This document shows positions 1-8,362 of a stretch of 64,000 bases of DNA, piece by piece. The stretch covers positions 24,181-88,180 of the forward strand of contig SIAJ01000014.1 of assembly GCA_009691845.1 (NCBI GenBank), read 5' to 3'. The translations under genes were made by a program, and so were the position numbers. The DNA comes from Gemmataceae bacterium. Its GTDB lineage: Bacteria > Planctomycetota > Planctomycetia > Gemmatales > Gemmataceae. The notes under the pieces were generated by a model. That model saw nothing but the letters and a program-made list of their open reading frames with translations, ran no database searches and was not told where the DNA came from. Within the stretch, counting starts at the first letter, position 1; each line of letters starts with the position of its first letter.

Positions 1-156
1 GGCACAGGGTGTATCCTGGAATTAACGCCCGAAGCCGTTGGCGGCTGGTTGAAACCGGGAGACATCGTGGAATTGACCATCGAACGATTGGGGACGCTGA
101 GAAATCCTATAGTCGCTCGGCACGATCTGTCATCAATGTCCGAGCCGCGCACGTAG
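1..156 (+). CDS. Fumarylacetoacetate hydrolase family protein, C-terminal part (5' end outside window)
   Basis: Only the last 51 codons are present, in the frame that starts at base 1, ending with TAG at 154-156. The peptide contains GTGCILELTP and then LKPGDIVELTIERLGTLRNP. The KPGD-x-V ... GTLRN block is the C-terminal signature of the fumarylacetoacetate hydrolase (FAH) fold. FAH itself splits fumarylacetoacetate into fumarate and acetoacetate, the last step of homogentisate catabolism, but other members of the family are hydrolases, isomerases or decarboxylases of related keto acids. The gene lies 67 bp upstream of homogentisate dioxygenase on the same strand, which favours a role in that pathway (inference). 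Metal-binding and catalytic residues lie outside the window. Confidence 0.75.
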   Translation, partial: GTGCILELTPEAVGGWLKPGDIVELTIERLGTLRNPIVARHDLSSMSEPRT

Positions 157-223
157 CGAAGCGGAGTAAGCGGGCGGCGGCCGTCCAACTCATTGGGATC
201 TATTGATATTTTGAGGCCAAACT

Positions 224-1393
224 ATGCCATACTACCAACGTCTCGGCTCGATTCCTCCCAAGCGACACACCGCCCATCGCGTGAGTCCGGGATACAAGGG
301 CGAAGGCCTGTACTACGAGGAAGTCGTCACCACGCAGGGCTTCAGCCGGGCCTACAGCATCGTCTATCACCTCAAGCCCCCCACGCGGGTGAAATCCGTC
401 GAGCCTGCCGGACGCATCAAGGTCGAAACGGTTGCCGACCTTCCACTCCGGCACGTCCATACGAAAAGCGGGGCCATGCCGGCAAAAGGCGACCCGGTAA
501 CGGGACGTGTGCCTTTGTTCGCCAATGCCGACGTTGTGATGTCCCGTTGTCGGCCAAGCGAGCCACAGGCCGAACTGTTCCGCAACGTCTCGGCCGACGA
601 GATCGTCTTCGTTCATCGCGGCAGCGGCCGCTTGATCACGATGTTCGGCATCGTTCCCATTCGGCCCTTCGACTACGTCGTCATTCCGCGCACCACGACC
701 TATCAGCTCGAGTTCGACGCGGGGAGCAAGCCCGATCTGCTCGTGATCGAGGCGGTCGGCAATCTCGGTTTCCCCCCGCGTTATCTGAACCCCGATGGCC
801 AGTTCCGCATGGGCGCACCATTCGCGGAGCGCGACTTGCTCGGGCCACGCGAAACGAATGTGATCGATCGCGAACACGACACGCCGATTCTGATCAAGGA
901 TGGCGAACGGCTCACGCGTTACGTGATGGCAAATCATCCGTTCGACGTCGTCGGCTGGGATGGCATGGTCTATCCGTTCACGTTCAACGCGGACGATTTC
1001 GAGCCGATCACGGGCACGGTCCATCAACCGCCGCCGATTCATCAGACGTTTGAAACCAATGGCTTCGTCGTCTGCACGTTCGCACCGCGAATGCTCGACA
1101 CGCACCCGGACGCGATCAAGGTGCCCTACGCGCACTCGAACGTCGAATCGGATGAAGTGCTGTACTACGTCCGCGGAAAGTTCGGCAGCCGACGCGGCGT
1201 GGAGGAAGGATCGTTCACGCTGCATCCAAGAGGCATCCCGCACGGCCCGCACCCGGGTACGATTGTCGCCAGCCGCGAGATGACACGCACCGACGAACTG
1301 GCGGTGATGGTCGATACGTTCCGGCCGCTTGGCGTGACGCGGCAAGCGGTTGAGATGGACGATCCGAGTTATCCGCGTTCGTGGTTGGATTAA
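224..1393 (+). CDS. hmgA: Homogentisate 1,2-dioxygenase
   Basis: A cytosolic Fe(II) ring-cleavage dioxygenase that converts homogentisate to maleylacetoacetate in tyrosine/phenylalanine breakdown. The 389-residue protein is shorter than the roughly 440-residue animal enzymes and fits the shorter bacterial form. It is a duplicated cupin-like fold: an N-terminal half with NVSADEIVFVHRGSG (about 121-135) and a C-terminal half with HSNVESDEVLYYVRG (304-318) and LHPRGIPHGPHPG (333-345). H304, D310 or E311, and H340 or H343 are placed as the expected His/Glu/His iron ligands. The ATG at 224 has GAGG at 213-216, and the protein begins MPYYQRLGSIPPKRH as is usual for the family. The adjacent upstream FAH-family gene supports a homogentisate operon. 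A maleylacetoacetate isomerase is not visible here. Confidence 0.92.
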   Translation: MPYYQRLGSIPPKRHTAHRVSPGYKGEGLYYEEVVTTQGFSRAYSIVYHLKPPTRVKSVEPAGRIKVETVADLPLRHVHTKSGAMPAKGDPVTGRVPLFANADVVMSRCRPSEPQAELFRNVSADEIVFVHRGSGRLITMFGIVPIRPFDYVVIPRTTTYQLEFDAGSKPDLLVIEAVGNLGFPPRYLNPDGQFRMGAPFAERDLLGPRETNVIDREHDTPILIKDGERLTRYVMANHPFDVVGWDGMVYPFTFNADDFEPITGTVHQPPPIHQTFETNGFVVCTFAPRMLDTHPDAIKVPYAHSNVESDEVLYYVRGKFGSRRGVEEGSFTLHPRGIPHGPHPGTIVASREMTRTDELAVMVDTFRPLGVTRQAVEMDDPSYPRSWLD

Positions 1394-1731
1394 TTCGGTG
1401 ATTGTGGACGTTCGCTTCCAGGTTGCGGACGAACCTATGTGGGAATGGGCCTCCAGGCCTGTTCCAAATGATTTCGTGGCACTTGCCGGCGATCCTATCG
1501 GCACGCCTGGAGACCTACCGCCACATTTAAGGATTAATGCACATTCGGTCCGCGGACGTGAGGGCACACGAGACCTCGAGAAGTAGCGTATCAGAGCAGA
1601 GGTCGACCCTCACGTTCGCGGAGCGAACGCCCACGCGCTGCAACACCTCTGCCCCTCGCCAAAACCGTGCGAGGGAGTAAGAATCCTTCGCAGTCGAACT
1701 ACCGTCGCTCCACCAGCGCAAGGAATCCCTC
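1394..1731. other. Intergenic region with repeat and short hairpins
   Basis: 338 bp between homogentisate dioxygenase and the DUF4838 gene with no convincing gene. It holds one copy of a dispersed element (1447-1543, listed separately) and a 7-bp hairpin, CGTTCGC-gga-GCGAACG, near 1613-1629. Short open frames here lack family features and translate through the repeats. Confidence 0.6.
1447..1543 (+). repeat. Dispersed element copy A (GGCCTNNAGGCC hairpin plus 30-bp tail)
   Basis: The block begins with the palindrome GGGCCTCCAGGCCT and ends with CCTACCGCCACATTT, two variable bases, GGATT, two variable bases and TGCACA (1514-1543). The same order, hairpin then the same tail, recurs at 60625-60691 with a shorter middle. 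The agreement of both parts marks this as one repeat family, not chance. Confidence 0.7.
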
Positions 1732-4050
1732 ATGCTTCGCACCTTTCTCACTTCTGTTGCGTGCCTCTTCATTGCTGCCCCTCTCGTCGCCGGCGATGCA
1801 GTGCTCGTTCACGACGGCAAAGCGACGGCCGCCATTTTTGCTTCCGCCCGCGTGATGGACGATGCGGCGAAGGCCCCGGAGCCTGCCTCGGTTTGGACGA
1901 GTACGAAAGTGGAGGACAATCGCCGGCGTTTGCGGGAGTCCGTTCGCGATTTGGCCGCGATTCTCGAACGCGTCAGCGGCGTGGCCGTGCCGATCGTTAT
2001 TGGGCCGCAGCCAAAGGGCGATGCCCGATTGCCCATTCTGATCGGTGAACTGGCGACGGCCAAGCCTACGAAGGCGTTTCCTTACGCTCAGGGATTCCGG
2101 ATCGTCGCTTCCGAGACCGGCGTTGCCCTGAGTGGCGAATCGGACCTGGCCACCAGTTACGCCATCTACACGCTGCTCGATCAACTCGGGTGCCGTTGGT
2201 ACATCCCTGGCCCCATGGGAGAAGTGTTGCCAACATTTCCCACGCTGAAAATTCAGCAGCAAGACCTGAGTTCCGGGCCGGCGACGATCTACCGAGGCCT
2301 GTGGTACTGCGACAGCAACTTCGGCCGCCGTAATCGGCTCGGAGGCTTGGCCATTTCAGCCGGGCACAACATCGAGTTCGCCGTTCCCAAGGAATTGCGT
2401 ACGAAACACCCAGAAATCAAGGCGATTATTAACGGCAAGCCGCACGACCATCTGATCAAGTGGACGCACCCGCTCGTAGCCGACGCGTTGTCGAATGCGT
2501 GCCTGGACGCCTTGAAGAAGGACCCGGAACTCAAGACGTATTCGCTCTCGCCGGACGACGGGGCGAGCTGGGACGAATCCGACGATGCGAAGCTGGACGC
2601 GGGCGATCTGGATCCGATCCTGAATTGCGTGGCCAAGGCCGATCGTCTCATGGTGCTCGCCAATCGGGTGGCCACCAAAGTGAGCGCGTCGCATGCGGAT
2701 CTGAAGTTCGGCATGTTGGCCTATGCCGATTACACGCGGGCACCGGTGCGTGAGAAGGTTCACGCGTCCATCGTTCCGCAAATCGCCCCGATTACATTTA
2801 GCCGTGCTCAGCCGATGACGGACGATGGCGAGCCCAACAATAAGACCTTTCGCGGCCTGGTTGAAGGTTGGGCGGCCAAGGTCGAGGCCACGAGTTTCTA
2901 CTTCTACGCGTTCTACCTGGCCGAGGTTTCTGCACCGAACCCGATGATCGGCAAGTGGTCCGTGGACATTCCGTTCATCTACAAGCATGGCAAGTGCAAA
3001 TACTGGCAGCCGGAAACCCTGGCGAATTTCGAAACCTGCATGCACGCACACTACCTGGGACTGCGGATGGCCTGGGACACCACGCAAGACCCCAAAAACA
3101 TCATCGATGAACTGCACGCGAAGTTTTACGGACGAGCCGGCAAGGAGATGGCAAGCTACTGGCACTTCATCGACGATTGCTGGGTGAAGACGCCCGAATA
3201 CGCAGGTTGCGGGTTCGGCTATCTTCGCCGCTGGACCCCCGAACGGCTGAAGCAAGCACGGGAGTTCATCGACAAGGCGGAGAAGGCCAGTGGCACCAGG
3301 CGGGAACGCGAGCGCGTTCAACTGGCCTCCTGGTCGCTCACGTTGTTCGAAAAATTTATGCAAATGCGCCGCGATTTGGCGGCCGGGGAGTGGGGAACGC
3401 TGGCAAACCAAGTGTCCGAATACCGGGATCTGTTGATCGACCTGGGCGAGCAGTATCAGGCGGAATATGCCTTCGCCCGCATGGGCTGGACCGGGAAAAA
3501 CACATTGAACGTTCGCTATTTCGATGCGTTCTACAAAGAGACGCACGAGGACGCGGCCCGGATCGCCAGCAAGTTCGACGTGCTAACCAAGCCGCCCATG
3601 CGAACGTGGAAGTACCAGAAGGATCAGGACAAGAAGGGCGAGGCGAACGGCTGGGCCAAGGCGGATTTCGCGGACAAAGACTGGAAAACGACCGACGTGG
3701 CCGTCGATACCTGGTCGGCCCTGGGGATGCACAACTACATGGGATCGGTGTGGTATCGGACGAGCGTGAACTTGCCAAAAGCGTCTGCTGGAAAGAAGAC
3801 CTACCTCTGGATCGGTGCCACGGATGGCCGGGTGAAGGTGTTCGTGAACGGCCAGCACATCACACAAGCGGATGCCAAAGGAATGAAGCAAGACACGTTC
3901 GCGGGCTACTGCCAGCCGGCCTCGTTCGACATCTCGTCCGCGCTCAAGGCGGGCGATAATCGCATCAGTTTGTGGTGTACGCGGGAGATTGTGAATGAGT
4001 TGGGTACGGGCGGCTTGATCGCGGCCCCGGTCGTTTATCGCGAGAGATAA
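1732..4050 (+). CDS. Secreted DUF4838 domain-containing protein (glycoside-hydrolase-like)
   Basis: 772 residues. Residues 1-20 (MLRTFLTSVACLFIAAPLVA) form a signal peptide, so the protein is exported. Residues about 60-175 resemble the N-terminal domain of alpha-glucuronidase/GH20-type enzymes (LRESVRDLAAILERVSGV, then GFRIVASETGVALSGES and YAIYTLLDQLGCRWY). The central part, with aromatic-rich stretches such as YFYAFYLAEVSAPNPM, fits DUF4838, a family common in Planctomycetes and linked to polysaccharide use. Residues about 650-760 look like a beta-sandwich carbohydrate-binding domain (WYRTSVNLPKA, LWIGATDGRVKVFVNGQHI). No substrate can be assigned. The ATG at 1732 was chosen because the signal peptide begins there. 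The gene is monocistronic: flanking genes are 339 bp away or more. Confidence 0.8.
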   Translation: MLRTFLTSVACLFIAAPLVAGDAVLVHDGKATAAIFASARVMDDAAKAPEPASVWTSTKVEDNRRRLRESVRDLAAILERVSGVAVPIVIGPQPKGDARLPILIGELATAKPTKAFPYAQGFRIVASETGVALSGESDLATSYAIYTLLDQLGCRWYIPGPMGEVLPTFPTLKIQQQDLSSGPATIYRGLWYCDSNFGRRNRLGGLAISAGHNIEFAVPKELRTKHPEIKAIINGKPHDHLIKWTHPLVADALSNACLDALKKDPELKTYSLSPDDGASWDESDDAKLDAGDLDPILNCVAKADRLMVLANRVATKVSASHADLKFGMLAYADYTRAPVREKVHASIVPQIAPITFSRAQPMTDDGEPNNKTFRGLVEGWAAKVEATSFYFYAFYLAEVSAPNPMIGKWSVDIPFIYKHGKCKYWQPETLANFETCMHAHYLGLRMAWDTTQDPKNIIDELHAKFYGRAGKEMASYWHFIDDCWVKTPEYAGCGFGYLRRWTPERLKQAREFIDKAEKASGTRRERERVQLASWSLTLFEKFMQMRRDLAAGEWGTLANQVSEYRDLLIDLGEQYQAEYAFARMGWTGKNTLNVRYFDAFYKETHEDAARIASKFDVLTKPPMRTWKYQKDQDKKGEANGWAKADFADKDWKTTDVAVDTWSALGMHNYMGSVWYRTSVNLPKASAGKKTYLWIGATDGRVKVFVNGQHITQADAKGMKQDTFAGYCQPASFDISSALKAGDNRISLWCTREIVNELGTGGLIAAPVVYRER

Positions 4051-4092
4051 TGACACTTCTCGCTGGACGCGACAGACGAATTTTTCCGTGTT

Positions 4093-4294
4093 GACCCCGG
4101 AGGGGTCTCAGACATTAGCCGGTGGTCGAGCGCCAGCGAGACCACCGGGTCATAGAACGCTGATGCATGGATCGAAGTTTTGCTCTTGGAAATGTCCTGC
4201 GACCCCTTCGGGGTCGGTGGGTTGGGAATCCGGGCTACCGGTGGTCTCGCTCACGCTCGACCACCGGCTAATTTCTCTGACCCCCTTCGGGGTC
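4093..4294. repeat. Large palindromic dispersed element, copy 1 (two inverted units)
   Basis: Three short palindromes of the form GACCCC-nnn-GGGGTC (4093-4107, 4201-4215, 4279-4294) flank two longer inverted units. Positions 4115-4150 read ATTAGCCGGTGGTCGAGCG...GAGACCACCGG, and 4236-4271 is close to its reverse complement and ends ACCACCGGCTAAT. The same modules appear at 26978-27139 and in decayed form at 6381-6450. The element sits between the ends of two convergent genes. Its translation gives the pseudo-peptide LTPEGSQTLAGG, seen again from the 27-kb copy, so protein-like frames here should be ignored. Confidence 0.85.
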
Positions 4295-4339
4295 AAGAAG
4301 AATGGAGCCTGTCGCGTTCACCGAGGTGTCTCGGAACAT

Positions 4340-4367
4340 AAAAAAGGGGATGCCGAATGGCATCCCC
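4340..4367 (-). terminator. Rho-independent terminator of the small lipoprotein gene
   Basis: On the minus strand the hairpin GGGGATGCC-attc-GGCATCCCC (9-bp stem) is followed by six T residues (plus-strand A run at 4340-4345). It lies 22 bp past the stop codon of the lipoprotein gene. Confidence 0.85.
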
Positions 4368-4389
4368 CTGCATCTGAACCCTGTCCGTG

Positions 4390-4812
4390 TTATGGCTTGA
4401 GTTCGATATTGTGCGTTTGCTTGCCGCCAGCATGGTCGAATGACATGCCATTATCAACCGCGTTGTACTTGACGGGTGCAAAGGCACCAGTCTCGCCAGC
4501 GCTCATCCCAGCCGCCGGAACCTTGCCAGTTCCAATAGTAGGCATGCCGAGCGAGCGGACGGCCACCTTGTACTTGCCGGACGGAAGATCGACACTGTAG
4601 GTCCCATCGGTCTTGATCAAGACGGGAACCTCTTTGCCATCGCTGCCGACGAAGATCACGCTGCCCGCGACGGCCTTGCCATCGAGTGTCACCTTGCCGC
4701 TGACTCCATTCTTTCCCCCGCCAGATGAGCTATCGCAGCCAGCAAGAAAGAGAAGGGAACTGAATACAAGGGCTGGAAGTGCCAAAAATTTGCCGGTCCG
4801 GTTGGTCGTCAT
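4390..4812 (-). CDS. Small secreted lipoprotein with carboxypeptidase-regulatory-like (Ig-type) fold
   Basis: 140 residues. The chosen start, ATG at 4812, has AGGAG 8 bp upstream and is followed by a lipoprotein signal: MTTNRTGKFL..., hydrophobic core, then LFLAGC with the lipidated Cys at about residue 26 and a Ser/Gly linker. The body reads VSGKVTLDGKAVAGSVIFVG, then GTYSVDLPSGKYKVAVRS, the pattern of a carboxypeptidase regulatory-like/transthyretin-like beta-sandwich. Such short lipoproteins frequently follow DUF1559 genes in Gemmata-type genomes (family knowledge). Here the DUF1559 gene is upstream on the same strand, with a terminator between them, so expression is at least partly separate. 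Cell-envelope location is expected; function is unknown. Confidence 0.8.
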   Translation of the reverse strand: MTTNRTGKFLALPALVFSSLLFLAGCDSSSGGGKNGVSGKVTLDGKAVAGSVIFVGSDGKEVPVLIKTDGTYSVDLPSGKYKVAVRSLGMPTIGTGKVPAAGMSAGETGAFAPVKYNAVDNGMSFDHAGGKQTHNIELKP

Positions 4813-4847
4813 CGATGCGCTCCTGAAGAAAGCGAGAGAGTAGGAAG

Positions 4848-4902
4848 AAAAAACCATCGGCACTTCTCACCCCGTAATTCAGAGTTGTGAAGTGCCGATG
4901 GT
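4848..4902 (-). terminator. Rho-independent terminator of the DUF1559 gene
   Basis: A perfect 14-bp stem (plus-strand arms 4853-4866 and 4889-4902) is followed on the minus strand by T6 (plus-strand A run 4848-4853). It lies just after the DUF1559 stop and before the lipoprotein start, separating the two transcripts. Confidence 0.85.
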
Positions 4903-4924
4903 ACGTGTGGCAGACCAAACTAGC

Positions 4925-5866
4925 TTACCAATCGGCGGAAATCACTGCGCCGTCGGCCGGAAGGATAACGGCTCGCCAGGTGTTGCCGTTGATACCACCG
5001 GATACGCCACGAACGCTACCGTCCATCATCACGACCTGAACGGTGCTGGAGTGCATGGAGCTAGGGTAGTACGGGTGAGCAATAATCGGAGGCGATGCAC
5101 CGGTACCTGCCGACTTCACACCAACCAATGGCAGATAGTTCTGGGGAGCATTGCCGGTCCAAGGTCCGTAGCTGCTGGCCCACTGGTTCCAACCGAAGTG
5201 GGTGCCGTCGTTGTGATGCGCCCAGAGAGGAGCCCAGTTGTGGCGGGTTTGCGAGCCAATTCGCTCGAGGATACCGATCGTATTCGAGGTGCCGTCCGGG
5301 ATGTTGCCGATGCCATAGCTCGACACGGTCGTCCACCAGCCCACGGTAGGATCATACGTTCGCATAGGTTGGCCCGAAAGTCCGTCATGAGCCGTCACGA
5401 AATAGTTCGTGGAATAGCTCGTCACCGCCCAACCGCCCTGATCCGTCCACTGACGACGGCCACGCGCGTGGCTGGAGTCCGAAGGGCACAGGTAGGTCTT
5501 GATGACCTGCAAGTGTGTATTGTTTTCATAGCAGTAATTGTAGCCGTTGGCTAGCCGGTACACATTGTCTTGCTCGATGTACGGCAGCATCAGATGGAAG
5601 AACGTCTGGTACTTGGCAGTGCTGCTCGTGTTAGTCAGCTTCATCTGCGGAATGATCTGGTCTTGATTCGCACCGGCGTAGTTGTGAAAGCCGAGGCCTA
5701 GCTGCTTCAACTGATTGGAACAGGACATTCGATTGGCGGCCTCGCGGACCTTCTGGACCGCTGGCAACAACAGACCGATGAGGATCGCGATAATCGCGAT
5801 CACGACCAACAACTCGATCAGCGTAAATGCCTTGCGCTGACGGTACACACTCAGACTCGATCGCAT
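4925..5866 (-). CDS. DUF1559 domain-containing prepilin-like protein
   Basis: 313 residues. The N-terminus has a type IV pilin/pseudopilin signature: a short basic leader [13 protein letters not shown], then [20 protein letters not shown] with Glu at mature position 5 and the hydrophobic helix, followed by [13 protein letters not shown], the hallmark of DUF1559. A prepilin peptidase would cut before the Phe at about residue 14. The body contains [15 protein letters not shown] and a C-terminal [24 protein letters not shown] pattern typical of the family. Planctomycetes carry many paralogs; they are thought to be pseudopilins exported by a type II secretion-like machine, for which GspE and GspF genes lie at 55-58 kb. 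AGGAG precedes the ATG at 5866. Confidence 0.93.
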   Translation of the reverse strand: MRSSLSVYRQRKAFTLIELLVVIAIIAILIGLLLPAVQKVREAANRMSCSNQLKQLGLGFHNYAGANQDQIIPQMKLTNTSSTAKYQTFFHLMLPYIEQDNVYRLANGYNYCYENNTHLQVIKTYLCPSDSSHARGRRQWTDQGGWAVTSYSTNYFVTAHDGLSGQPMRTYDPTVGWWTTVSSYGIGNIPDGTSNTIGILERIGSQTRHNWAPLWAHHNDGTHFGWNQWASSYGPWTGNAPQNYLPLVGVKSAGTGASPPIIAHPYYPSSMHSSTVQVVMMDGSVRGVSGGINGNTWRAVILPADGAVISADW

Positions 5867-6521
5867 GACTGATCTCCTCGAGCAAAAAAAATGAAAAGGA
5901 AATGGACGTAATGTCCCTTATACACTCGGCAAAACCAAAAAGCGAGAGAAAAAACTCCGATTTTTCATTTCTTGGTTTGCCATCCATTCTGCACCGGCGG
6001 AAGGGCCAGGCCGCCAAGGTTCTATTTCTGAATTGACCGCGAGCCTCGACCCGAGCAGTAGAGCGACAACCAAATAGCAGAGTTCCCCAAGTCCCATTGA
6101 AAATCCCAGAGCCGACCATCGCCATAAGCTGCTGATATTCAGCCATTTATGACTTTTCTGCGATCCCGAAAAATATTCGCCCCACGCACGAGACATTTCA
6201 GCATTCCCCTCGCCGTAATCTCGATCGAACTCGGCCTGGGCATTCGGCGCAATGAGTTTTCCGGGGCAACTGGTGGGCGTTTTGTCGAAACCTGGACCAA
6301 GCAAATGGTGGCGAACTAATCAGCTGCCGGTAAGGACCCGCGGAGCAACGATTTGCCGAAGTCAGAGATCGGCTCTCTGCGACCCCATTCGGAGTCGATC
6401 GTTTGGGGATTCACGCAACCGGTGGCCTGCGCTTCGCTCCGATCACCGGGAGGCTTGCACTGGGATTAACGCGGTTGAACGGCGAGCAAAGTAGTAGGCA
6501 CACGGAGTGTGCCTACTACTT
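5867..6521. other. Intergenic region with decayed palindromic repeat
   Basis: 655 bp between the DUF1559 start and the alcohol dehydrogenase stop. It must carry the DUF1559 promoter. It holds a degenerate copy of the large palindromic element (6381-6450) and a hairpin (6488-6522). A minus-strand frame at about 5918-6304 contains a hydrophobic stretch (LCYLVVALLLGSRL) but needs a TTG start, has no ribosome site and shows no family resemblance, so it is not called. Confidence 0.55.
6381..6450. repeat. Large palindromic dispersed element, decayed copy
   Basis: GACCCCATTCGGAGTC (6381-6396) is followed by ACCGGTGGCCTGCGCTTCGC...GATCACCGGG (6418-6450). This matches the order and spacing of the intact copies at 4201-4294 and 27046-27139, with several substitutions and the third short palindrome missing. 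Confidence 0.65.
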
Positions 6522-6522
6522 T
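6488..6522 (-). terminator. Hairpin at the end of the alcohol dehydrogenase gene
   Basis: Perfect 16-bp stem (arms 6488-6503 and 6507-6522) with the core GGCACAC-gga-GTGTGCC. It touches the stop codon of the minus-strand gene. The tail has only TTT, so termination is plausible but weaker than at 4340. The same core recurs in the terminator at 34272-34300. Confidence 0.6.
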
Positions 6523-7547
6523 CAACTCAATTCCACGACCGCTTTGATCACGCCGGTCTCCGGCTTCGTGTAGGACGGGAACACGTCGATCAGCCCATCG
6601 AATGGCGTGCGGTGCGTGATCCACGGCCGCGTGTCGATCTTGCCTTCTTCGATCAGATTGATGATGCGGCGGAAGTCCGCAGGCATGGCGTTTCGCGAGG
6701 CCAGGATCGTCATCTCGCGTCGATGGAACAGCGGATCCGGGAAGCTGACCGGGTCGGTCACGATGCCCACTAACACAATTCGGCCTGTGAACGCGACGTA
6801 CTCGAAGGCCCCACTCATCGACTTCGTGCTGCCGGTGGCATCGAACACGACCGGATAGAGCGTGCCATTCGTGACGGCGTGCATTTCCTTCAGAGCCGCC
6901 TCGGGCGTGGTCATCGTGATCGTGTTCGCAACGCCCATCGTGTTCTTGCAGAAGTCGAGCCGCTTCTGGTTCATATCCAGCACGGTGATCGTCGCTCCTG
7001 TGAGCTTGACGAACTCGATCACGGAAAGCCCAATCGGCCCGGCTCCAACCACGAGCACGTGGTCCCCCGTCTGTGGGCCACCGCGATCGACGGCATGACA
7101 ACCGATACCGAGGGTTTCGACGAGTGCCAACTGATCGAGCGTCAGCTTGCCCGAAGGATGCAGCTTGCGAGCAGGAACTATGAACTGTGGCCTCATGCCA
7201 CCATCGATGTGAACCCCCAAAACCTGCAGGTTCTCGCAGCAATTTGGCCGGTTTCGTTTGCAGGAGAAGCACTCCTGACAGTTCATGTACGGCTCGACCG
7301 AGCAACGATCGCCGACGCGAATATTCTCGACGCCCGAGCCTACGGCAAGAACCTCGACCCCGAGTTCATGCCCCGGAATTCGCGGGTAACTGTAGAAGGG
7401 CATCTTGCCGAGGTAGCCACTGATGTCGGTCCCGCAGATGCCGATGCGATGAACGCGAATGAGCGCCTCGCCCGGCCCCGGCTTGGCGGCTTCGGGAATG
7501 TCGATAGTTCGGAACTTGCCGGGCTGTTCCAGCTGAATGGCACGCAT
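6522..7547 (-). CDS. Zinc-dependent alcohol dehydrogenase family protein (MDR superfamily)
   Basis: 341-residue cytosolic NAD(P)-dependent dehydrogenase of the medium-chain type. Catalytic-zinc motifs are ICGTDISGY (Cys at 38) and PGHELGVEV (His/Glu at 60-61). The structural-zinc lobe shows Cys at 90, 93, 96 and 103/104 (NCQECFSCKRNRPNCCEN). The nucleotide-binding Rossmann motif is VVGAGPIGLS at about 167-175. The overall pattern is closest to sorbitol/threonine-type dehydrogenases, but the alcohol substrate cannot be read from sequence. It is the last gene of a minus-strand run, 33 bp after the proline-rich lipoprotein gene. A strong hairpin ends it. Confidence 0.9.
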   Translation of the reverse strand: MRAIQLEQPGKFRTIDIPEAAKPGPGEALIRVHRIGICGTDISGYLGKMPFYSYPRIPGHELGVEVLAVGSGVENIRVGDRCSVEPYMNCQECFSCKRNRPNCCENLQVLGVHIDGGMRPQFIVPARKLHPSGKLTLDQLALVETLGIGCHAVDRGGPQTGDHVLVVGAGPIGLSVIEFVKLTGATITVLDMNQKRLDFCKNTMGVANTITMTTPEAALKEMHAVTNGTLYPVVFDATGSTKSMSGAFEYVAFTGRIVLVGIVTDPVSFPDPLFHRREMTILASRNAMPADFRRIINLIEEGKIDTRPWITHRTPFDGLIDVFPSYTKPETGVIKAVVELS

Positions 7548-7580
7548 GTAGAGAACTCGTGAGTCGGGTGTAGGCGCGTG

Positions 7581-8351
7581 TTAGCGCGGTGGCGGCGGGT
7601 TGCCCAGCGAGCGGTTCGGGTTCTCGACCACAGGCGTGCGAGGCTTGGCGGCGTCGGCGTGTTCGAACGGATCGGGAAGATTGATGCGGATAAAACCCGT
7701 GGGCTCGGTTCGCAGCGGCAGGCTAGGGCTGATGACGCTCTGGGCCGTGAACTCGACGGTTGGATCGGCAAGCGGCGCACGATCGGGCACCGGCTTTGTG
7801 CTCAGGATTGGCAATTCAGCAGGCAGATTCGGATCTCGTCGTTCGATCTTCGTCAACGGTCCGGTTGGCAACTCGGTTCGGGCAGGCAGTTGCGGTTCGG
7901 CTCCGCCGATATTATTCGGCACTCGATCGGGAAGCGAAGTCGGCCTGGCATCCTTGATTGGCGGCAAGGGCAACCGCGGTGGCGTACTTGCCGAGTCCGG
8001 CAACGTTGGCATTGGCCCATTCAGGAATGCGGGCAAACGTCGTTCGTTCTGCCTCGCTTTGTCCGCTTCGGACAAGCCACGCGGAACGCCTGGTGCAAGC
8101 GACTTCGAGAGTGCTTTGCCTCCGGCATCGTCCGGGAACGGGAACGAGCCGCCATCGGGGATGGGGTCGCTTTTGGCCACGCCGGGTGCTTCGGCCCCCG
8201 GTTTTTCCTTGACGGCGGGAACCTGGTCCGCGCGATCCACGGCCACGGCCACGGCCTCGGCCACGATCGGCGGCGACGACTGGTTGCAACTGAGTACGCT
8301 CAGCGAGCCAGCCGCGAGAACGGATCGGAGGATGCGAAAATGGTTGTGCAT
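7581..8351 (-). CDS. Proline-rich putative lipoprotein, function unknown
   Basis: 256 residues when started at the ATG at 8351 (MHNHFRILRSVLAAGS); an upstream in-frame extension is basic and would overlap the YdjY gene, so it was rejected. The start is followed by a hydrophobic stretch and LSVLSC at about residues 17-22, a plausible lipobox. The remainder is low-complexity and rich in Pro, Ala, Asp and Arg (for example LPLPPIKDARP, TGPLTKIERRDPNLPAELP) with no recognised domain, suggesting an extended, disordered envelope protein. It starts 11 bp after the YdjY-domain gene and precedes the alcohol dehydrogenase gene, so co-transcription is likely. No homology is recognised by eye. Confidence 0.65.
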   Translation of the reverse strand: MHNHFRILRSVLAAGSLSVLSCNQSSPPIVAEAVAVAVDRADQVPAVKEKPGAEAPGVAKSDPIPDGGSFPFPDDAGGKALSKSLAPGVPRGLSEADKARQNERRLPAFLNGPMPTLPDSASTPPRLPLPPIKDARPTSLPDRVPNNIGGAEPQLPARTELPTGPLTKIERRDPNLPAELPILSTKPVPDRAPLADPTVEFTAQSVISPSLPLRTEPTGFIRINLPDPFEHADAAKPRTPVVENPNRSLGNPPPPR

Positions 8352-8362
8352 GGTAGGTCTCT

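Noticed and set aside
1350..1855. Short open frames between hmgA and the DUF4838 gene
   Set aside because: They overlap repeats or true coding sequence and have no ribosome sites.
4088..4600. Open frame giving a 170-residue peptide with LTPEGSQTLAGG
   Set aside because: It runs through the palindromic repeat and into the antisense of the lipoprotein gene; the same pseudo-peptide arises from the copy at 27 kb, so it reflects repeat sequence, not a protein family.
5918..6304. Minus-strand frame with a hydrophobic stretch
   Set aside because: Needs a TTG start, lacks a ribosome site, overlaps the region where the DUF1559 promoter must be, and resembles no family.
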